A DNA stretch of 64,000 nucleotides from positions 124,001 to 188,000 of the forward strand of contig NZ_JQKD01000005.1 of NCBI RefSeq assembly GCF_000745855.1, given 5' to 3'. The notes beneath the pieces were generated by a model. That model did no database searches. It was not told the DNA's origin and saw only the letters and a program-made list of their open reading frames with translations. Shown here in pieces: positions 18,333 through 27,639 of this stretch; position 1 is the first letter of the stretch; every line of letters starts with the position of its first letter. The translations under genes were made by a program, and so were the position numbers. The stretch is from Xenophilus azovorans DSM 13620. GTDB taxonomy: Bacteria > Pseudomonadota > Gammaproteobacteria > Burkholderiales > Burkholderiaceae_C.

Positions 18333-18815
18333 ATGACTGCGTTTTCTGAATCGTTCCGCTCGGAAGTTGCTCGCATAGCGCGCAAGGAGAACAAAGGGGA
18401 GATGAGCTCCCTGCGCAAGACGGCCACGAACCAGCGCTCTGAGATCGCGACACTCAAGCGCGACGTCAAGGACCTGGCCGGGCAGGTGCGCAGCCTGACC
18501 AAGGCATTGAAAAAAGCCGTCGCAGCGGCCGCGCGCCAGCAACCCCGCAAGCAGTCCGATGATTCGTCTTCGGGGGCGCAGGCGCCTGCGAAGCCGGGAG
18601 GCCGTGCATTCGTCTTCAGTCACGAAGCGCTGGTCGCGAAGCGGCAGGCGTTCCACATGACCCAGAAAGAGATGGCGCACCTGCTCGGCGTCTCGGCGCT
18701 GAGCGTCTACAAATGGGAGACCGGCAAGGTCACTCCCCGCGAGGCCCAACTGGTGCGCGTGCGCGAAGTGCTCGGGATGGGCGTGCGCGAAGCCCGCCGG
18801 CAGATCGCCGAATGA
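18333..18815 (+). CDS. Xre-type regulator with N-terminal coiled coil
   Basis: 160 residues from ATG 18333. Residues about 20-75 form a charged coiled coil (SSLRKTATNQRSEIATLKRD); a Ser/Ala-rich linker follows; the C-terminus (about 100-160) is an HTH with the pattern FHMTQKEMAHLLGVSALSVYKWETGK. It is 100 bp after the HU gene on the same strand. Probably a DNA-binding regulator of element genes; target unknown. Confidence 0.8.
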   Translation: MTAFSESFRSEVARIARKENKGEMSSLRKTATNQRSEIATLKRDVKDLAGQVRSLTKALKKAVAAAARQQPRKQSDDSSSGAQAPAKPGGRAFVFSHEALVAKRQAFHMTQKEMAHLLGVSALSVYKWETGKVTPREAQLVRVREVLGMGVREARRQIAE

Positions 18816-18864
18816 ACCATCGCCGGCGCGGCGCAGGCCGCAGCACAACCATGTGATTCGCCGG

Positions 18865-19641
18865 CTACCTGGGCACGTCGCCGGCGCCGCTGGCTGGCGT
18901 TCCGGCACCATCCGAGGGCTTTGTCTCGGCCAGGTCGTTCGCGGCGAGCATGTCGATCGCCGACAGCAATGCGTCGCCCGGCACGGGGCCGGGCAGCACG
19001 ATGCTCCTGCCGCTCGTGCGATCGATCAGGCGCAGCGAAGGCGTCGCCGTGATGCCCGACGCGGCGGCTTCTGCGGCCTGCGCATGCACGATGCGCGCGG
19101 ATGGCTCGCCGCTCAGGCATGCCTTGAGGTCAGCGGACATGCCGGGAAACATCTCCAGGTCCGGCACGCCCTGGCCATCGCTGCGCGTGTTGGCATAGAC
19201 CCACTGGACCGCGGCCCAGAACGCTTCGTGCCCTCCCGCCTGGCCGGCGCACTCGACCAGGCGTGCCTCCTGGCTTGCGGCGGGTTCATGGATGGACATC
19301 GGCACGTGGTGCCACTGCAGGTTCACGTCCTGGTGCGCGTCGATCCACTGTTGCAGCTGCGGTGAGTACGCCTTGCAGTATGGGCACTCGAGATCGGCAT
19401 AGAAGACGATAGTGAAACGTGCCTCGGGACTGCCCAGCCGCCACGGGCGCGCGGCCACCTCCGTGGCATCGACCTCGCGCGAGGGTTGCGGCCCCGGCTC
19501 GCCGGAGGAACTGAACATGAACCAGATCAGCAGCGCCGCGGTCAGGCCCGCCGCCAGTGCCCAGAGCAAGCGAAGCCACCGGCGTGGCCGCCGTCGAAAG
19601 GCTTGCATCTCGATCGGAAGGGAAGGGCGTTTCGGCGTCAT
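18865..19641 (-). CDS. Membrane-anchored DsbA-family thiol-disulfide oxidoreductase
   Basis: 258 residues. One transmembrane anchor (about 21-46) precedes a DsbA/DsbG-like thioredoxin domain with the active site CPYC in FYADLECPYCKAY and a cis-Pro region (ITATPSLRLID). It should form or isomerise disulfides in Cys-rich transfer proteins such as the TIGR03756 and TIGR03755 products downstream. It starts 15 bp after the ATPase stop codon. Confidence 0.88.
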   Translation of the reverse strand: MTPKRPSLPIEMQAFRRRPRRWLRLLWALAAGLTAALLIWFMFSSSGEPGPQPSREVDATEVAARPWRLGSPEARFTIVFYADLECPYCKAYSPQLQQWIDAHQDVNLQWHHVPMSIHEPAASQEARLVECAGQAGGHEAFWAAVQWVYANTRSDGQGVPDLEMFPGMSADLKACLSGEPSARIVHAQAAEAAASGITATPSLRLIDRTSGRSIVLPGPVPGDALLSAIDMLAANDLAETKPSDGAGTPASGAGDVPR

Positions 19642-19656
19642 GGGACTCTCCGGCGA

Positions 19657-22575
19657 TTATTGCGGCAGGTCCAGGGCCGGCGACTCGATGCCGCGCGCCT
19701 GGTCGATCTTCTCGGCCACCTTGAACGCGGCCTCCAGTTCGCTGATGCCGTACTGCTGCATGAACTGGTAGCGCTCGGCTTTCTCCTCGGGCTCCGTTTG
19801 GGCCAACGCCAGGAAAAGGCTCGGCGGCACGGCCCGGAAAAGCACCTCCATCGACTTCGACAAGATCACCCCCTCGGTGAACTTGCCCGCTTCCTTGCGC
19901 GCGGAGAGCATCAATGCCTTCTGCGCGGGCGAAAGTTCGCGAAAGCGCGCGATCTTCTCGACTTCATCGGGCGGCATCGACAGGCACACCCACCACTCGA
20001 TCATGTTGAGCATGGGCTCGGCCGCACGCGGCAGGTCGTCGATGTTCTGGGTGGCCAACCAGAACCACGCGCCCAGCTTGCGCCACATCTTCGTGATCTT
20101 CACGACGTAAGGCGCGAGCAGCGGGTTCTTGGTGATCACATGTCCTTCATCGGTGACGTTGATGATCGGCCTGCCGAGGTATTGGTCGCGCTCGGCGATG
20201 TTGTTCACCGTGCTGATGAGGCTGATGTACGCGATGGAGAGCTGCGCGTTGTAGCCCTCGCGGGCATAGGTCGCCAGATCGACCAGGGTGATGTCCGCTT
20301 CGGGCCACGGGGTGCCGGGCCGGTCGAACATCTCGCCGTCGGCCCCTTGGCAGAACATGTCCATCGCATCCGCCATCTCCAGCAAGCGCACGCGCCGCAT
20401 CTCGGGCAGCGTGGTGTCGCTGCCGCGTGTGCGCAACGCATCGCGCACGTCGCGCGTGAGCACCGTGCGCTGCTCGCCGCCCTCGCTACCTTCGCCATAG
20501 CAGTGCTCGGCGGCATCGAGGATGCACTGGCGGATCAGCGAGCGGTCGGCTCTCGTCATGCGGGCTTCTTCCTTGTCCTCGCCGCCCGTGATCATCAGCC
20601 GTGCGGTGATTTCCAGCTCGCCCAGCACGTCGCGCTGCTCGTCGGCGTGGGCGGCCTCCGGTGGCGTGTCTTCGTCCAACGCATCGGCGTCGAGCGTCTG
20701 CACGTCGCTGGGTGTCTCGATCAACCGGCGCGCGTCGGCGAACGGCGCCAGGCTCACGCCCGAGCCGGGTGCCAGCTTTACGCGGTTCACGGTCAGACCC
20801 AGGCGCTTGGCGAAGTCACTGAACAAACCAAAGCTGTTGCCGGCTTCCACGATGAACAGGCGCGGCCGGTAGATGGCCGTGACCTGGTTCAGCAAGTTGT
20901 TGAGCGTGGCGGACTTGCCCGAGCCCGTCGGCCCGAACAGGAACAGGTGGGCGTTCATCTGCCGGTCCAGCCGGTTGAGCGGGTCGAAGGTGAGCGGTCC
21001 ACCCCCACGGTTGAACATCGTCACGCCGGGATGCCCTGTGCCCTGGCTGCGCCCCCACACCGGCGACAGGTTCGCCGCGTGCTGGGCGAACATCAGTTGC
21101 GTGTACCACTTGCGCCGATCCTGGCCGGGGTTGTAGCAGCACGGCAACCAGCGCAGGTAGCTGTTGAGCGGTGCCACCTCGTCGTCTTCGCGCACCGGCT
21201 GCAAGCCTGCGTTGAGCATCACGTTCGCCAGATCCAGGCCGCGCCGGTCCAACTCGGCTTCGTCGCGCCCGCGCAGATAGAACGCCAGCGTGCCCCGGTA
21301 GAGCTTGTGTGCGCTGCCGATCAGCGAGCGGGCTTCATGCACGTCCTTGAGGGTCTGTTCCGACGCCAGCGTCTCGCCCACGGCCTTCCTCGCCAGATGG
21401 TTGAGATCGGATTCGAGGACATCCTGCGGCGTGGCGACCATCGTCAGGCACATCAAGGTGTCCTCGGGCATCTGGTCGAACAGCGTGTTGATCGCGTCGC
21501 CCTTGCGGGTCTCGCCGGTCAGGTGCCCCGTGCCCGGTGGCATGCGCAGCCGGTCGGCGATCAGCACGCGGTGTGGCATCCCATCGAAGTGCCAGGCCCC
21601 GTGCGCGACGTCAGAGCGCGGCTGCCCGAAGAACAGCCGCTGGCTGAAATCCCGTCCGCTCGCCAGTTCGATCTCGCCGTCTTCGGTCTCGGCGGGGTAC
21701 CGTGCCAGCGCATAGAAGCGCTCCCTATCCTCGACTCCAGGCCCGAGCAGGGCAGGGCGGGGGTTGAACCACCGCAGCAGCCAGTCGTGAACGTCTGCCG
21801 CAAGCATGCGCCGGGCCTGGATGCCGGCGTTCGCCAGCCCGCCGCACAGGCGGTCGCAGACGATGTTCAGCATCTGCTCGGGCGTCTGGCCCCTGCGCAT
21901 GATCTGGCTCGCCTGGCCCTGGCCCTGTCCTTGTCCGGTCACGCGGCGATAGACCACCATGCGCACGCGCCGCGTCTGGCCGCGCCAGCGCAGCCGCGTG
22001 ACCACCGTGTCCTCGAACAGGCCTCCGGGCTTGGCCACCGCGCGCAGGTGGTGGCCGAAGAAGCGCAGGTAGAACTCCGTGAACGCCGTGCCGCGGGCGC
22101 GCGGTTGCACGTAGTCGCGCAGGGTTTGCATGTACTGGTCGAAGCTGGGTTCATCCTGGGCATAGAGCTGGAGCACCCAAGGGTTCTCGTCCAGTTCATC
22201 GAAGCTGTCCTGCAGCGCGTTCTCCAACGCATCCCTGGCCTGGGCCAGCCAGGCCGGCTCGCGGCCCTCGGTGCCCAGCGGCACCAGCTCGAAGAAGGCG
22301 GCCACGGACTGCCCGTCCTCCAGCAGCATGGACTTCGATTCCGGCAGGAACTCTACCCAGGGCAGCAGCTCCACGAACGACGGCGCGACGTCGTACAGCG
22401 CCTGCTCGTCGGCCATGGTCGCCGGCCTGCGGCCCTGGACCGCCGCGCCAGGTTCGGGAATACCTGCCTGCCGCAGGGCCTCGACGTGGCGCTGCCAGCC
22501 GTCCAGCTGTCCATCGTCGGCCGGGCCTCCGATGCCGCCGGCGGCCAGCTTCGGCCATGGGAGGGTCCAGCGCAT
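19657..22575 (-). CDS. Conjugative transfer ATPase (VirB4/TraC type, TIGR03744)
   Basis: 972 residues. An N-terminal TraC-like domain (about 1-450) is followed by a RecA-like ATPase domain with Walker A GPTGSGKSATLNN (about residue 545) and a Walker B region near 800 (INVTDEGHVIT). It powers pilus assembly and substrate transfer at the inner membrane. Its ATG overlaps the lipoprotein stop by one base (TGATG). Length fits the family. Confidence 0.92.
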   Translation of the reverse strand: MRWTLPWPKLAAGGIGGPADDGQLDGWQRHVEALRQAGIPEPGAAVQGRRPATMADEQALYDVAPSFVELLPWVEFLPESKSMLLEDGQSVAAFFELVPLGTEGREPAWLAQARDALENALQDSFDELDENPWVLQLYAQDEPSFDQYMQTLRDYVQPRARGTAFTEFYLRFFGHHLRAVAKPGGLFEDTVVTRLRWRGQTRRVRMVVYRRVTGQGQGQGQASQIMRRGQTPEQMLNIVCDRLCGGLANAGIQARRMLAADVHDWLLRWFNPRPALLGPGVEDRERFYALARYPAETEDGEIELASGRDFSQRLFFGQPRSDVAHGAWHFDGMPHRVLIADRLRMPPGTGHLTGETRKGDAINTLFDQMPEDTLMCLTMVATPQDVLESDLNHLARKAVGETLASEQTLKDVHEARSLIGSAHKLYRGTLAFYLRGRDEAELDRRGLDLANVMLNAGLQPVREDDEVAPLNSYLRWLPCCYNPGQDRRKWYTQLMFAQHAANLSPVWGRSQGTGHPGVTMFNRGGGPLTFDPLNRLDRQMNAHLFLFGPTGSGKSATLNNLLNQVTAIYRPRLFIVEAGNSFGLFSDFAKRLGLTVNRVKLAPGSGVSLAPFADARRLIETPSDVQTLDADALDEDTPPEAAHADEQRDVLGELEITARLMITGGEDKEEARMTRADRSLIRQCILDAAEHCYGEGSEGGEQRTVLTRDVRDALRTRGSDTTLPEMRRVRLLEMADAMDMFCQGADGEMFDRPGTPWPEADITLVDLATYAREGYNAQLSIAYISLISTVNNIAERDQYLGRPIINVTDEGHVITKNPLLAPYVVKITKMWRKLGAWFWLATQNIDDLPRAAEPMLNMIEWWVCLSMPPDEVEKIARFRELSPAQKALMLSARKEAGKFTEGVILSKSMEVLFRAVPPSLFLALAQTEPEEKAERYQFMQQYGISELEAAFKVAEKIDQARGIESPALDLPQ

Positions 22576-23027
22576 CAGTAGTCCTCCACGCGCTCGCCCG
22601 GCATCGCGTACTGCACCCGCTGGTACAGGGGGAACACCGTCGTGTAGCCCGGCACAGGCACCGGGTCCGTGCCTGTCAAGTGCGGAAAGACATACATCAC
22701 CAGGTCGGGGTTGGGCAGGCGCTGGAACTGGCGATGGATCTCGTTGCGAGCCGTGCGCGTGTAGCGCATCTGCTCGGCGGGCGCGGCCTGCACGTCCGCC
22801 TCGGTCAGCGGCCGCCGCAGACTCTGGCGCGCATCGAGCAGCTGGCGGCGCGCCACCTGACCTGCGCCACCACCTGCGCTGTCACCAGTCTCCTGCTGCC
22901 AGATGTCCATCATGGTGCGGTCGCCATGGGTCAGCAGTTCCTCCTTGCTGGTGGCGCAGCCGCCCAGCACCGCGATGGCGGCGGCCAGCGCGAGGCCTTG
23001 GGCCCGGTTAGTCCAATTCGAGAGCAT
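22575..23027 (-). CDS. Conjugative transfer lipoprotein (TIGR03751)
   Basis: 150 residues from ATG 23027. The signal sequence ends with a lipobox AVLGGC (Cys about 24), so it is lipid-anchored, probably in the outer membrane like TraV of F. It overlaps the previous gene by 20 bp and the ATPase by one base. Confidence 0.85.
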   Translation of the reverse strand: MLSNWTNRAQGLALAAAIAVLGGCATSKEELLTHGDRTMMDIWQQETGDSAGGGAGQVARRQLLDARQSLRRPLTEADVQAAPAEQMRYTRTARNEIHRQFQRLPNPDLVMYVFPHLTGTDPVPVPGYTTVFPLYQRVQYAMPGERVEDY

Positions 23028-24417
23028 GGCTTTCTCCTGCGCGGTGATCGACCTTGCGGCCTTCGGGATCGAAATCGATGGCGAGCGGCTTTTCGAGGTG
23101 AACCGCGACCTTGGCGCCGGGCTGCACATAGACCGCCGCGAAAGCCTGGCCGTACAGCTTGTTGACCCAGTTCGACATCTCCTGGACACCCCCGGCGAGA
23201 ATCCGGCCGACCGCTTCCTGGCCACTGATGCCCACGGTGCCGATGGAGCCGTCCGAGCCCACGTAGGACACCCGGCCGCTGTCGCTCTTGATGAGCGAGG
23301 CCACGCCGGCACCGGCTGCCGTGATCAGGGCTTGCGAGCCGAGGTACTGCTGGGCGTTGCTGCGCCGATCCCCGCTGACACAGGGAATGCCGTGGGGATC
23401 GCTGATCCAGCCCAGGCCCCCGCCCTGATGGTTGTTCTGCTGGTTGCCCTCGCGGTCCTCTGGAATCGTGCGGATCGTCCCGTCGTGGAACACGAAGGTG
23501 ATGCTGCGCACCTGGCCGCGCACGCACGAAAGCGTCCAGTCGCCGGAAGCCGTGCCGCTGAACACGGCACCCGCTACATCGGGAATGTCGATGCCGTTGG
23601 CCGTCAGGTTGTCGGGGCCGACGAGCACCTTGAACGGGTACGGATCGTTGACCGTGCCGTCGATCGGCACGCGGCCGATCAGCGCCGTCATCGCGACCGA
23701 CCCCATGAGCGTTGAGTTCGTCGGGACGGTGTAAACCGGCTTGGCCCCCTTGACCCCGGCGGCGCGGGCGCCGGTGTTCGCCACGCTTTCCGCCGAGGCT
23801 TCCTGCGTGCGCTGCGCCGGGCCGAAGCTCGTCGGGAAGCTCATGCCGCCGCTGGACGATCCGCGCCCCTCGGCCTTTTTCGCATCCTGAGGCTCCACCC
23901 AGCGCAGGCCGCCTTCCATGCCTGCCTCATCACCATCGCGCAGCCCCAGGCCCACCGGCAGATCGGCATGAGCGCCACCGCGGCTGCCGATGCTGTCCAG
24001 GCGCCGTTGCAGGTCGGCGAGCAGCCCCTCCGTCTGCTGGCGTTCACCGGCCGCCTGCTGCTGGTCGCGGCGCAGGTTGGAGCGCTCGGCCTCCAGCGCC
24101 GAGTTGATGCGCTGGTCGATCGAGTTCTCGCGCTGGCGCAGGCGCTGGTTCTCTTCGCGCTGGGACTTGTTGTCCGAGAGCGCGGTCTGCAGCTCGGTGC
24201 GCAGCTGCTTGACCTGTGCCACCAGCGTCGCCACGGTGTCGCGCGGGGTGTCGCCCGCGATCCCGAGTGCTTTCATCTCTTCGGGCGTGAGCTGGCTGCC
24301 CATGCCGGCCGGGGAGGGCGCCGAGGCGCCGCCGCCCGAGAACAGCCGGATGCCGATGAACAGCACCAGGAGGGCCACCGGGATCATCAGCCACTTGAGC
24401 AGGCCGTTACTGCGCAT
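23008..24417 (-). CDS. Conjugative channel protein TIGR03752 (PFL_4705), TraB-like
   Basis: 469 residues: an N-terminal transmembrane anchor (about 7-26), a long coiled coil (about 60-135, many Gln/Glu/Arg), a Gly-rich linker and a C-terminal beta-rich domain from about 200 with AKPVYTVPTNSTLMGSVAMTA, as in the TraB/VirB10 class. It should span the envelope and link the inner-membrane and outer-membrane parts of the channel. Confidence 0.85.
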   Translation of the reverse strand: MRSNGLLKWLMIPVALLVLFIGIRLFSGGGASAPSPAGMGSQLTPEEMKALGIAGDTPRDTVATLVAQVKQLRTELQTALSDNKSQREENQRLRQRENSIDQRINSALEAERSNLRRDQQQAAGERQQTEGLLADLQRRLDSIGSRGGAHADLPVGLGLRDGDEAGMEGGLRWVEPQDAKKAEGRGSSSGGMSFPTSFGPAQRTQEASAESVANTGARAAGVKGAKPVYTVPTNSTLMGSVAMTALIGRVPIDGTVNDPYPFKVLVGPDNLTANGIDIPDVAGAVFSGTASGDWTLSCVRGQVRSITFVFHDGTIRTIPEDREGNQQNNHQGGGLGWISDPHGIPCVSGDRRSNAQQYLGSQALITAAGAGVASLIKSDSGRVSYVGSDGSIGTVGISGQEAVGRILAGGVQEMSNWVNKLYGQAFAAVYVQPGAKVAVHLEKPLAIDFDPEGRKVDHRAGESHALELD

Positions 24418-25333
24418 GGCGGACCTCCTTGTCGGCCTGGGCCTCGGGAGCCGGCTGCGGAAGATGCACGGCGGGGTCGAAGCGGTGGATGGCGGGCAAC
24501 AGCGATTGCGCGAGGCCGCGGCCGCGCGTCACCAGGTACAGGACGGTGGTGTCCTCTGGGGTGCCACGCGGGCCCAGTGCCTCGTGCTGGAAGGCCGCCG
24601 TGAGGAAATCGCCTTGAAGCATGCGCGGGTCGAGCGTGATCCAGCCAGTGCTGGTGTTGGTGAGGCGCACGGCGGTCACCCACTGGTCCTCCAGGCGCCA
24701 CGAGGCGAGCGCGACGGCGCGCACCGGCAGCGTCGGCATCAGCGTGCCGAGATCCAGGTCGCGGCGCAGGGTGACCCGCATGACGCCCGGCAGCGGCTCG
24801 ACCGTGCGCAGCGGCGCGTAGAGGTTCTGCGCGGCAAAGCGCGTCAGCACGACCGGGACCGGGGTTTCGCGCCGCAGCGACCGTGTGCCCGCCTGGTCAT
24901 TGGGGCGTGCTGGCGCCTCGTCGGAGCTTGCCGCCTGGTCGCCATAGCGCGAGGGGGTGACGTTGCCCTCGACGATGCGCACCGGTTCTAGCGCGGGCTC
25001 CTCGTCCTTGGCCGGCTCGGCGGTAATGTCCAGCAGAATCAACGCGCCCGTGTCGGCGTCTTGCAGCTGCAGCCGCGTGGGTTCGATCGGCTCGCTCGCG
25101 CGCAGGTACACCGCGCCGCCCGCGCTCTGCACGCGCAACCGCTCGCCCACGCCGACCGGCACGCCCACGCGGACGTTCCGGTCGATGAACACGATGCGCT
25201 CCTGGCCGACCCGCAGGGGCACGGCCAGCGGCATGCGCTCCCAGCGCAGAATCTCCACCGCCTGGGCAACAGGCGCCGAAGCCACGGCCAGCAGCCCCAG
25301 CAACGCGAGAACAAGGTGCTTGATGGGCTTCAT
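24407..25333 (-). CDS. TIGR03749 (DUF3438) transfer protein, TraK-like
   Basis: 308 residues from ATG 25333, with a signal peptide (about 1-25, ending VAQA). The mature part begins VEILRWERMPLAVPL and is beta-rich, like the secretin-like TraK component. It overlaps the TIGR03752 gene by 11 bp, and its start overlaps the stop of the upstream gene (ATGA). Confidence 0.83.
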   Translation of the reverse strand: MKPIKHLVLALLGLLAVASAPVAQAVEILRWERMPLAVPLRVGQERIVFIDRNVRVGVPVGVGERLRVQSAGGAVYLRASEPIEPTRLQLQDADTGALILLDITAEPAKDEEPALEPVRIVEGNVTPSRYGDQAASSDEAPARPNDQAGTRSLRRETPVPVVLTRFAAQNLYAPLRTVEPLPGVMRVTLRRDLDLGTLMPTLPVRAVALASWRLEDQWVTAVRLTNTSTGWITLDPRMLQGDFLTAAFQHEALGPRGTPEDTTVLYLVTRGRGLAQSLLPAIHRFDPAVHLPQPAPEAQADKEVRHAQ

Positions 25334-26022
25334 GGGGTGTTTCCTCCTTGAGGCGCTTGCGGAGACAGGCCGCCTGGCGCCGGACGCGCGGGCTCCGGCA
25401 CGGTGATGCGCTGGGGCGTGCCTTCGTAGCAATCGAGCGCCAGGCCGAACGGATTGCGCGCGGGATTGACGTCCACCCGCGTGACCTTGATGGGGTAGCG
25501 CACCAGGGCGCGCTTGACCTGCTCGGCACCGTGGTACTCGTCGGCGCTGATGTCCAGCGTCACGACCCAATCCCGGTCGGAGACCACGCGCACGCGGGCG
25601 GTGGGGTCGTCGCCGTAGCCGCGGCCGGGGATTTCGTAGAGGCCGCGCACGCGCTGGCGCAGCTCGCCCGTGCTGCGCCGGTAGTCGTAGTCGGCCCGCA
25701 GGAAGGCCTGGCAGGACGGCGTGAGGTACGGCGACAGCGCATGCAGGTTGCGCGGGTAGTCGTCCTCGCCATTGGCCGGCCAGCGGTTGAGCTGCTGGAA
25801 CACGTAGAACGTGAAGGCGTACACGCTCTCGGGCGGCACTTCCCACCACTTGCGGGTGCTGCCGGAACGCAGGTCGGGCGGAACGTGGATGGTCAGATCG
25901 CGCGGCGCGCTCCACCAGCCGCCGCCCATCAGCAGCGCAATGGCCACCAGCGCGCCAGCGCCCAGGCGCAGCGTCTTGATGTGCGCCTGCAAGTGGGTGA
26001 TCTCGTTCTTGAAACGGCTCAT
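25330..26022 (-). CDS. TIGR03746 (DUF2895) transfer protein, TraE-like
   Basis: 230 residues from ATG 26022. A single N-terminal membrane anchor (about 21-40) is followed by a periplasmic domain with WWEVPPESVYAFTFYVFQQL, typical of DUF2895. The F counterpart is TraE/VirB8, an inner-membrane scaffold of the channel. It has 4-bp overlaps with both neighbours. Confidence 0.85.
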   Translation of the reverse strand: MSRFKNEITHLQAHIKTLRLGAGALVAIALLMGGGWWSAPRDLTIHVPPDLRSGSTRKWWEVPPESVYAFTFYVFQQLNRWPANGEDDYPRNLHALSPYLTPSCQAFLRADYDYRRSTGELRQRVRGLYEIPGRGYGDDPTARVRVVSDRDWVVTLDISADEYHGAEQVKRALVRYPIKVTRVDVNPARNPFGLALDCYEGTPQRITVPEPARPAPGGLSPQAPQGGNTP

Positions 26023-26429
26023 CGAGTCCCCCTTGGCACGCACCTTCGGGTGGTCCAGAAGCCCGAGCGCGAGATCAGCAGATGACCACCCACCCAGCCT
26101 GCCGCCAGCGGATGCCGTGTGGCGATGCGCCACTGCAACTGCCGGTACAGCCAGGTGTCGGGCCGTCCGCGCTTGAGCCGGCGCAGGATGCCGCCGCCCA
26201 CGAACACGCCCAGGGCTACGCCCAGGACGATGAACGTGGGCGCCAGCGCGATCGTGCGGAACACCCAGGACAGCGGTGCGCCGATCAGCAAGCCGGCGGC
26301 GCCGGACAGGGCGCAGCAGATCCACAGCTCGTCCGCCGTGAGACCGCGCACGACCACCGGATGGCGGTTGAGCCGGTGCGGAAGGAACGTGACCGTTCCG
26401 TCCGCACGGACGTGCTGGTGCTCGGACAT
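26019..26429 (-). CDS. TIGR03750 (DUF3487) transfer protein, TraL-like
   Basis: 136 residues with two transmembrane segments (about 38-58 and 60-82) after a hydrophilic start containing TVTFLPHRLNRHPVVVRGLT. Small inner-membrane partner of the channel, like TraL. The tail after about residue 115 is a little longer than usual. Confidence 0.82.
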   Translation of the reverse strand: MSEHQHVRADGTVTFLPHRLNRHPVVVRGLTADELWICCALSGAAGLLIGAPLSWVFRTIALAPTFIVLGVALGVFVGGGILRRLKRGRPDTWLYRQLQWRIATRHPLAAGWVGGHLLISRSGFWTTRRCVPRGTR

Positions 26430-26442
26430 GGCCCGCCCCCGC

Positions 26443-26802
26443 TTACAGGATGCCGGTGGCTTCGGTGAGCAGCCAGATGCCGATCACGAGCAGCACGGCG
26501 CCGATGGCGACGGTGAGGCCGAACTGGCCCCAGGTCTTGCGGCCGGTGTGGATCTCTGCGTAGGTGCCGTAGGCGTGGTAGCACACGCCAATGAACATGG
26601 AGGCCACCACCAGCAAGGCCACGAGCATGATGATGTCGTAGCCGTAGTTGCGGATGGTCTCCATGATGCCGTTGCCGGTGCCGCGCGTGGGGTTCTCCAG
26701 TTGCGGCAGGCCCTGCGCGAACGACAGCGCGGGCAGCGCGGCGGTGCCCAGGGCCACGGCGGCGCGCTGGGCGAGACGGGAATTGAGGATGCGGTTTTGC
26801 AT
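26443..26802 (-). CDS. TIGR03745 (DUF2976) membrane protein, possible pilin
   Basis: 119 residues: signal peptide (about 1-29, ending LSFAQ), then two hydrophobic helices (about 55-76 and 90-112). Size and layout are like VirB2/TraA-type pilins, and the gene lies beside TraL-, TraE- and TraK-like genes as in pilus operons. The pilin role is inferred. Confidence 0.78.
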   Translation of the reverse strand: MQNRILNSRLAQRAAVALGTAALPALSFAQGLPQLENPTRGTGNGIMETIRNYGYDIIMLVALLVVASMFIGVCYHAYGTYAEIHTGRKTWGQFGLTVAIGAVLLVIGIWLLTEATGIL

Positions 26803-26818
26803 GGTCAGGCCTTTCAGG

Positions 26819-27052
26819 TCAGGAGAGGAGGAAGAAACTCAGGACGAGGTACATCGCGACGAAGCGGATGCAGACGCCCAGGAACTGGCGCTGGTTGAGG
26901 CGGCTTTCCGACCACCCCACGTAGGCCGTTCGGATGGCCCACACGCCCCACACGAGCAGCACGGCGAAGACGGCGCCGACCAGCACGGTCGCCATCGCGG
27001 AAGGCGCGATGCCGCTGTTGGCTTGAAATGCCGAGACCTGGGCGCCGTTCAT
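26819..27052 (-). CDS. TIGR03758 (DUF3262) small membrane protein
   Basis: 77 residues from ATG 27052, with two hydrophobic segments (about 20-42 and 58-76). The family occurs in the same place in PFGI-1-class elements. Its start overlaps the RAQPRD stop codon by 4 bp. Function not established. Confidence 0.78.
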   Translation of the reverse strand: MNGAQVSAFQANSGIAPSAMATVLVGAVFAVLLVWGVWAIRTAYVGWSESRLNQRQFLGVCIRFVAMYLVLSFFLLS

Positions 27053-27432
27053 GGCTTGCCCTCCGCAGACGTCGACGGTGATGGTGGGGCGGCCCGCTCG
27101 GCGCGGTAGTCGCCGGTCAGTTCGGTGGGGTCGCGTGGCTGGGCACGCGACGGCGTGAGGTGGGCCTGGATGCCAGCGCGCACACGCGCCAGGTCCACCA
27201 GCAGCCGTGGGTAATCGAAGTGGTAGCGCTCGCCCGGCTGGACGGGGGCATGCGCGGCGCTGTCCGTGACGGTGCGCTCCAGCGCGTCGAGCTGGCGCAG
27301 CGCGGCGACCAGCTCCTGGCGTTGCGCCGGGGATTCGGCCAACGCCGTCTGGGACTGGCCCAGCAGGAGGGCCGTCACGAAAAAAGTGGGCACGCCGCGA
27401 TGCGCGGCGCGCAGCCAGGTTGAAGCCACCAT
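27049..27432 (-). CDS. RAQPRD-family ICE protein
   Basis: 127 residues with a signal peptide (about 1-32) and the family-naming stretch SRAQPRDPTELTGDYR near the C-terminus. Periplasmic component of unknown function, first gene of the sub-operon 27432-18865. Confidence 0.85.
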   Translation of the reverse strand: MVASTWLRAAHRGVPTFFVTALLLGQSQTALAESPAQRQELVAALRQLDALERTVTDSAAHAPVQPGERYHFDYPRLLVDLARVRAGIQAHLTPSRAQPRDPTELTGDYRAERAAPPSPSTSAEGKP

Positions 27433-27543
27433 CGCGCCATTCCTGTGTGATCAGCAATGGCTTGATCGTGGAGATCGGGGTGGCTTCAGGCCGCAAACAA
27501 TGGGAACTCGCTGGCGACCGGATTGATGGAATCGCAGGAGGCC

Positions 27544-27581
27544 TTCGGTGCTGGAAAGTGGCTACATGTGCCAGCACCGAA
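27544..27581. repeat. 11-bp inverted repeat before RAQPRD operon and orphan gene
   Basis: Perfect arms TTCGGTGCTGG (27544-27554) and CCAGCACCGAA (27571-27581) separated by 16 bp, in the divergent gap between the RAQPRD gene and the plus-strand gene at 27640. It could be an operator for one of these promoters or an RNA hairpin. No T-run follows, so it is not a simple terminator. Confidence 0.55.
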
Positions 27582-27639
27582 CGCAGAATTGGCCGTTCGA
27601 GCGATTGGGTGAAAGAGCGCTCTGGATTATTCTTTCGAT

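Noticed and set aside
19486-22581. Very long open frame on the plus strand opposite the transfer ATPase
   Set aside because: Composition is the mirror of a GC-rich coding strand, no domains are visible, and the minus-strand ATPase is certain.
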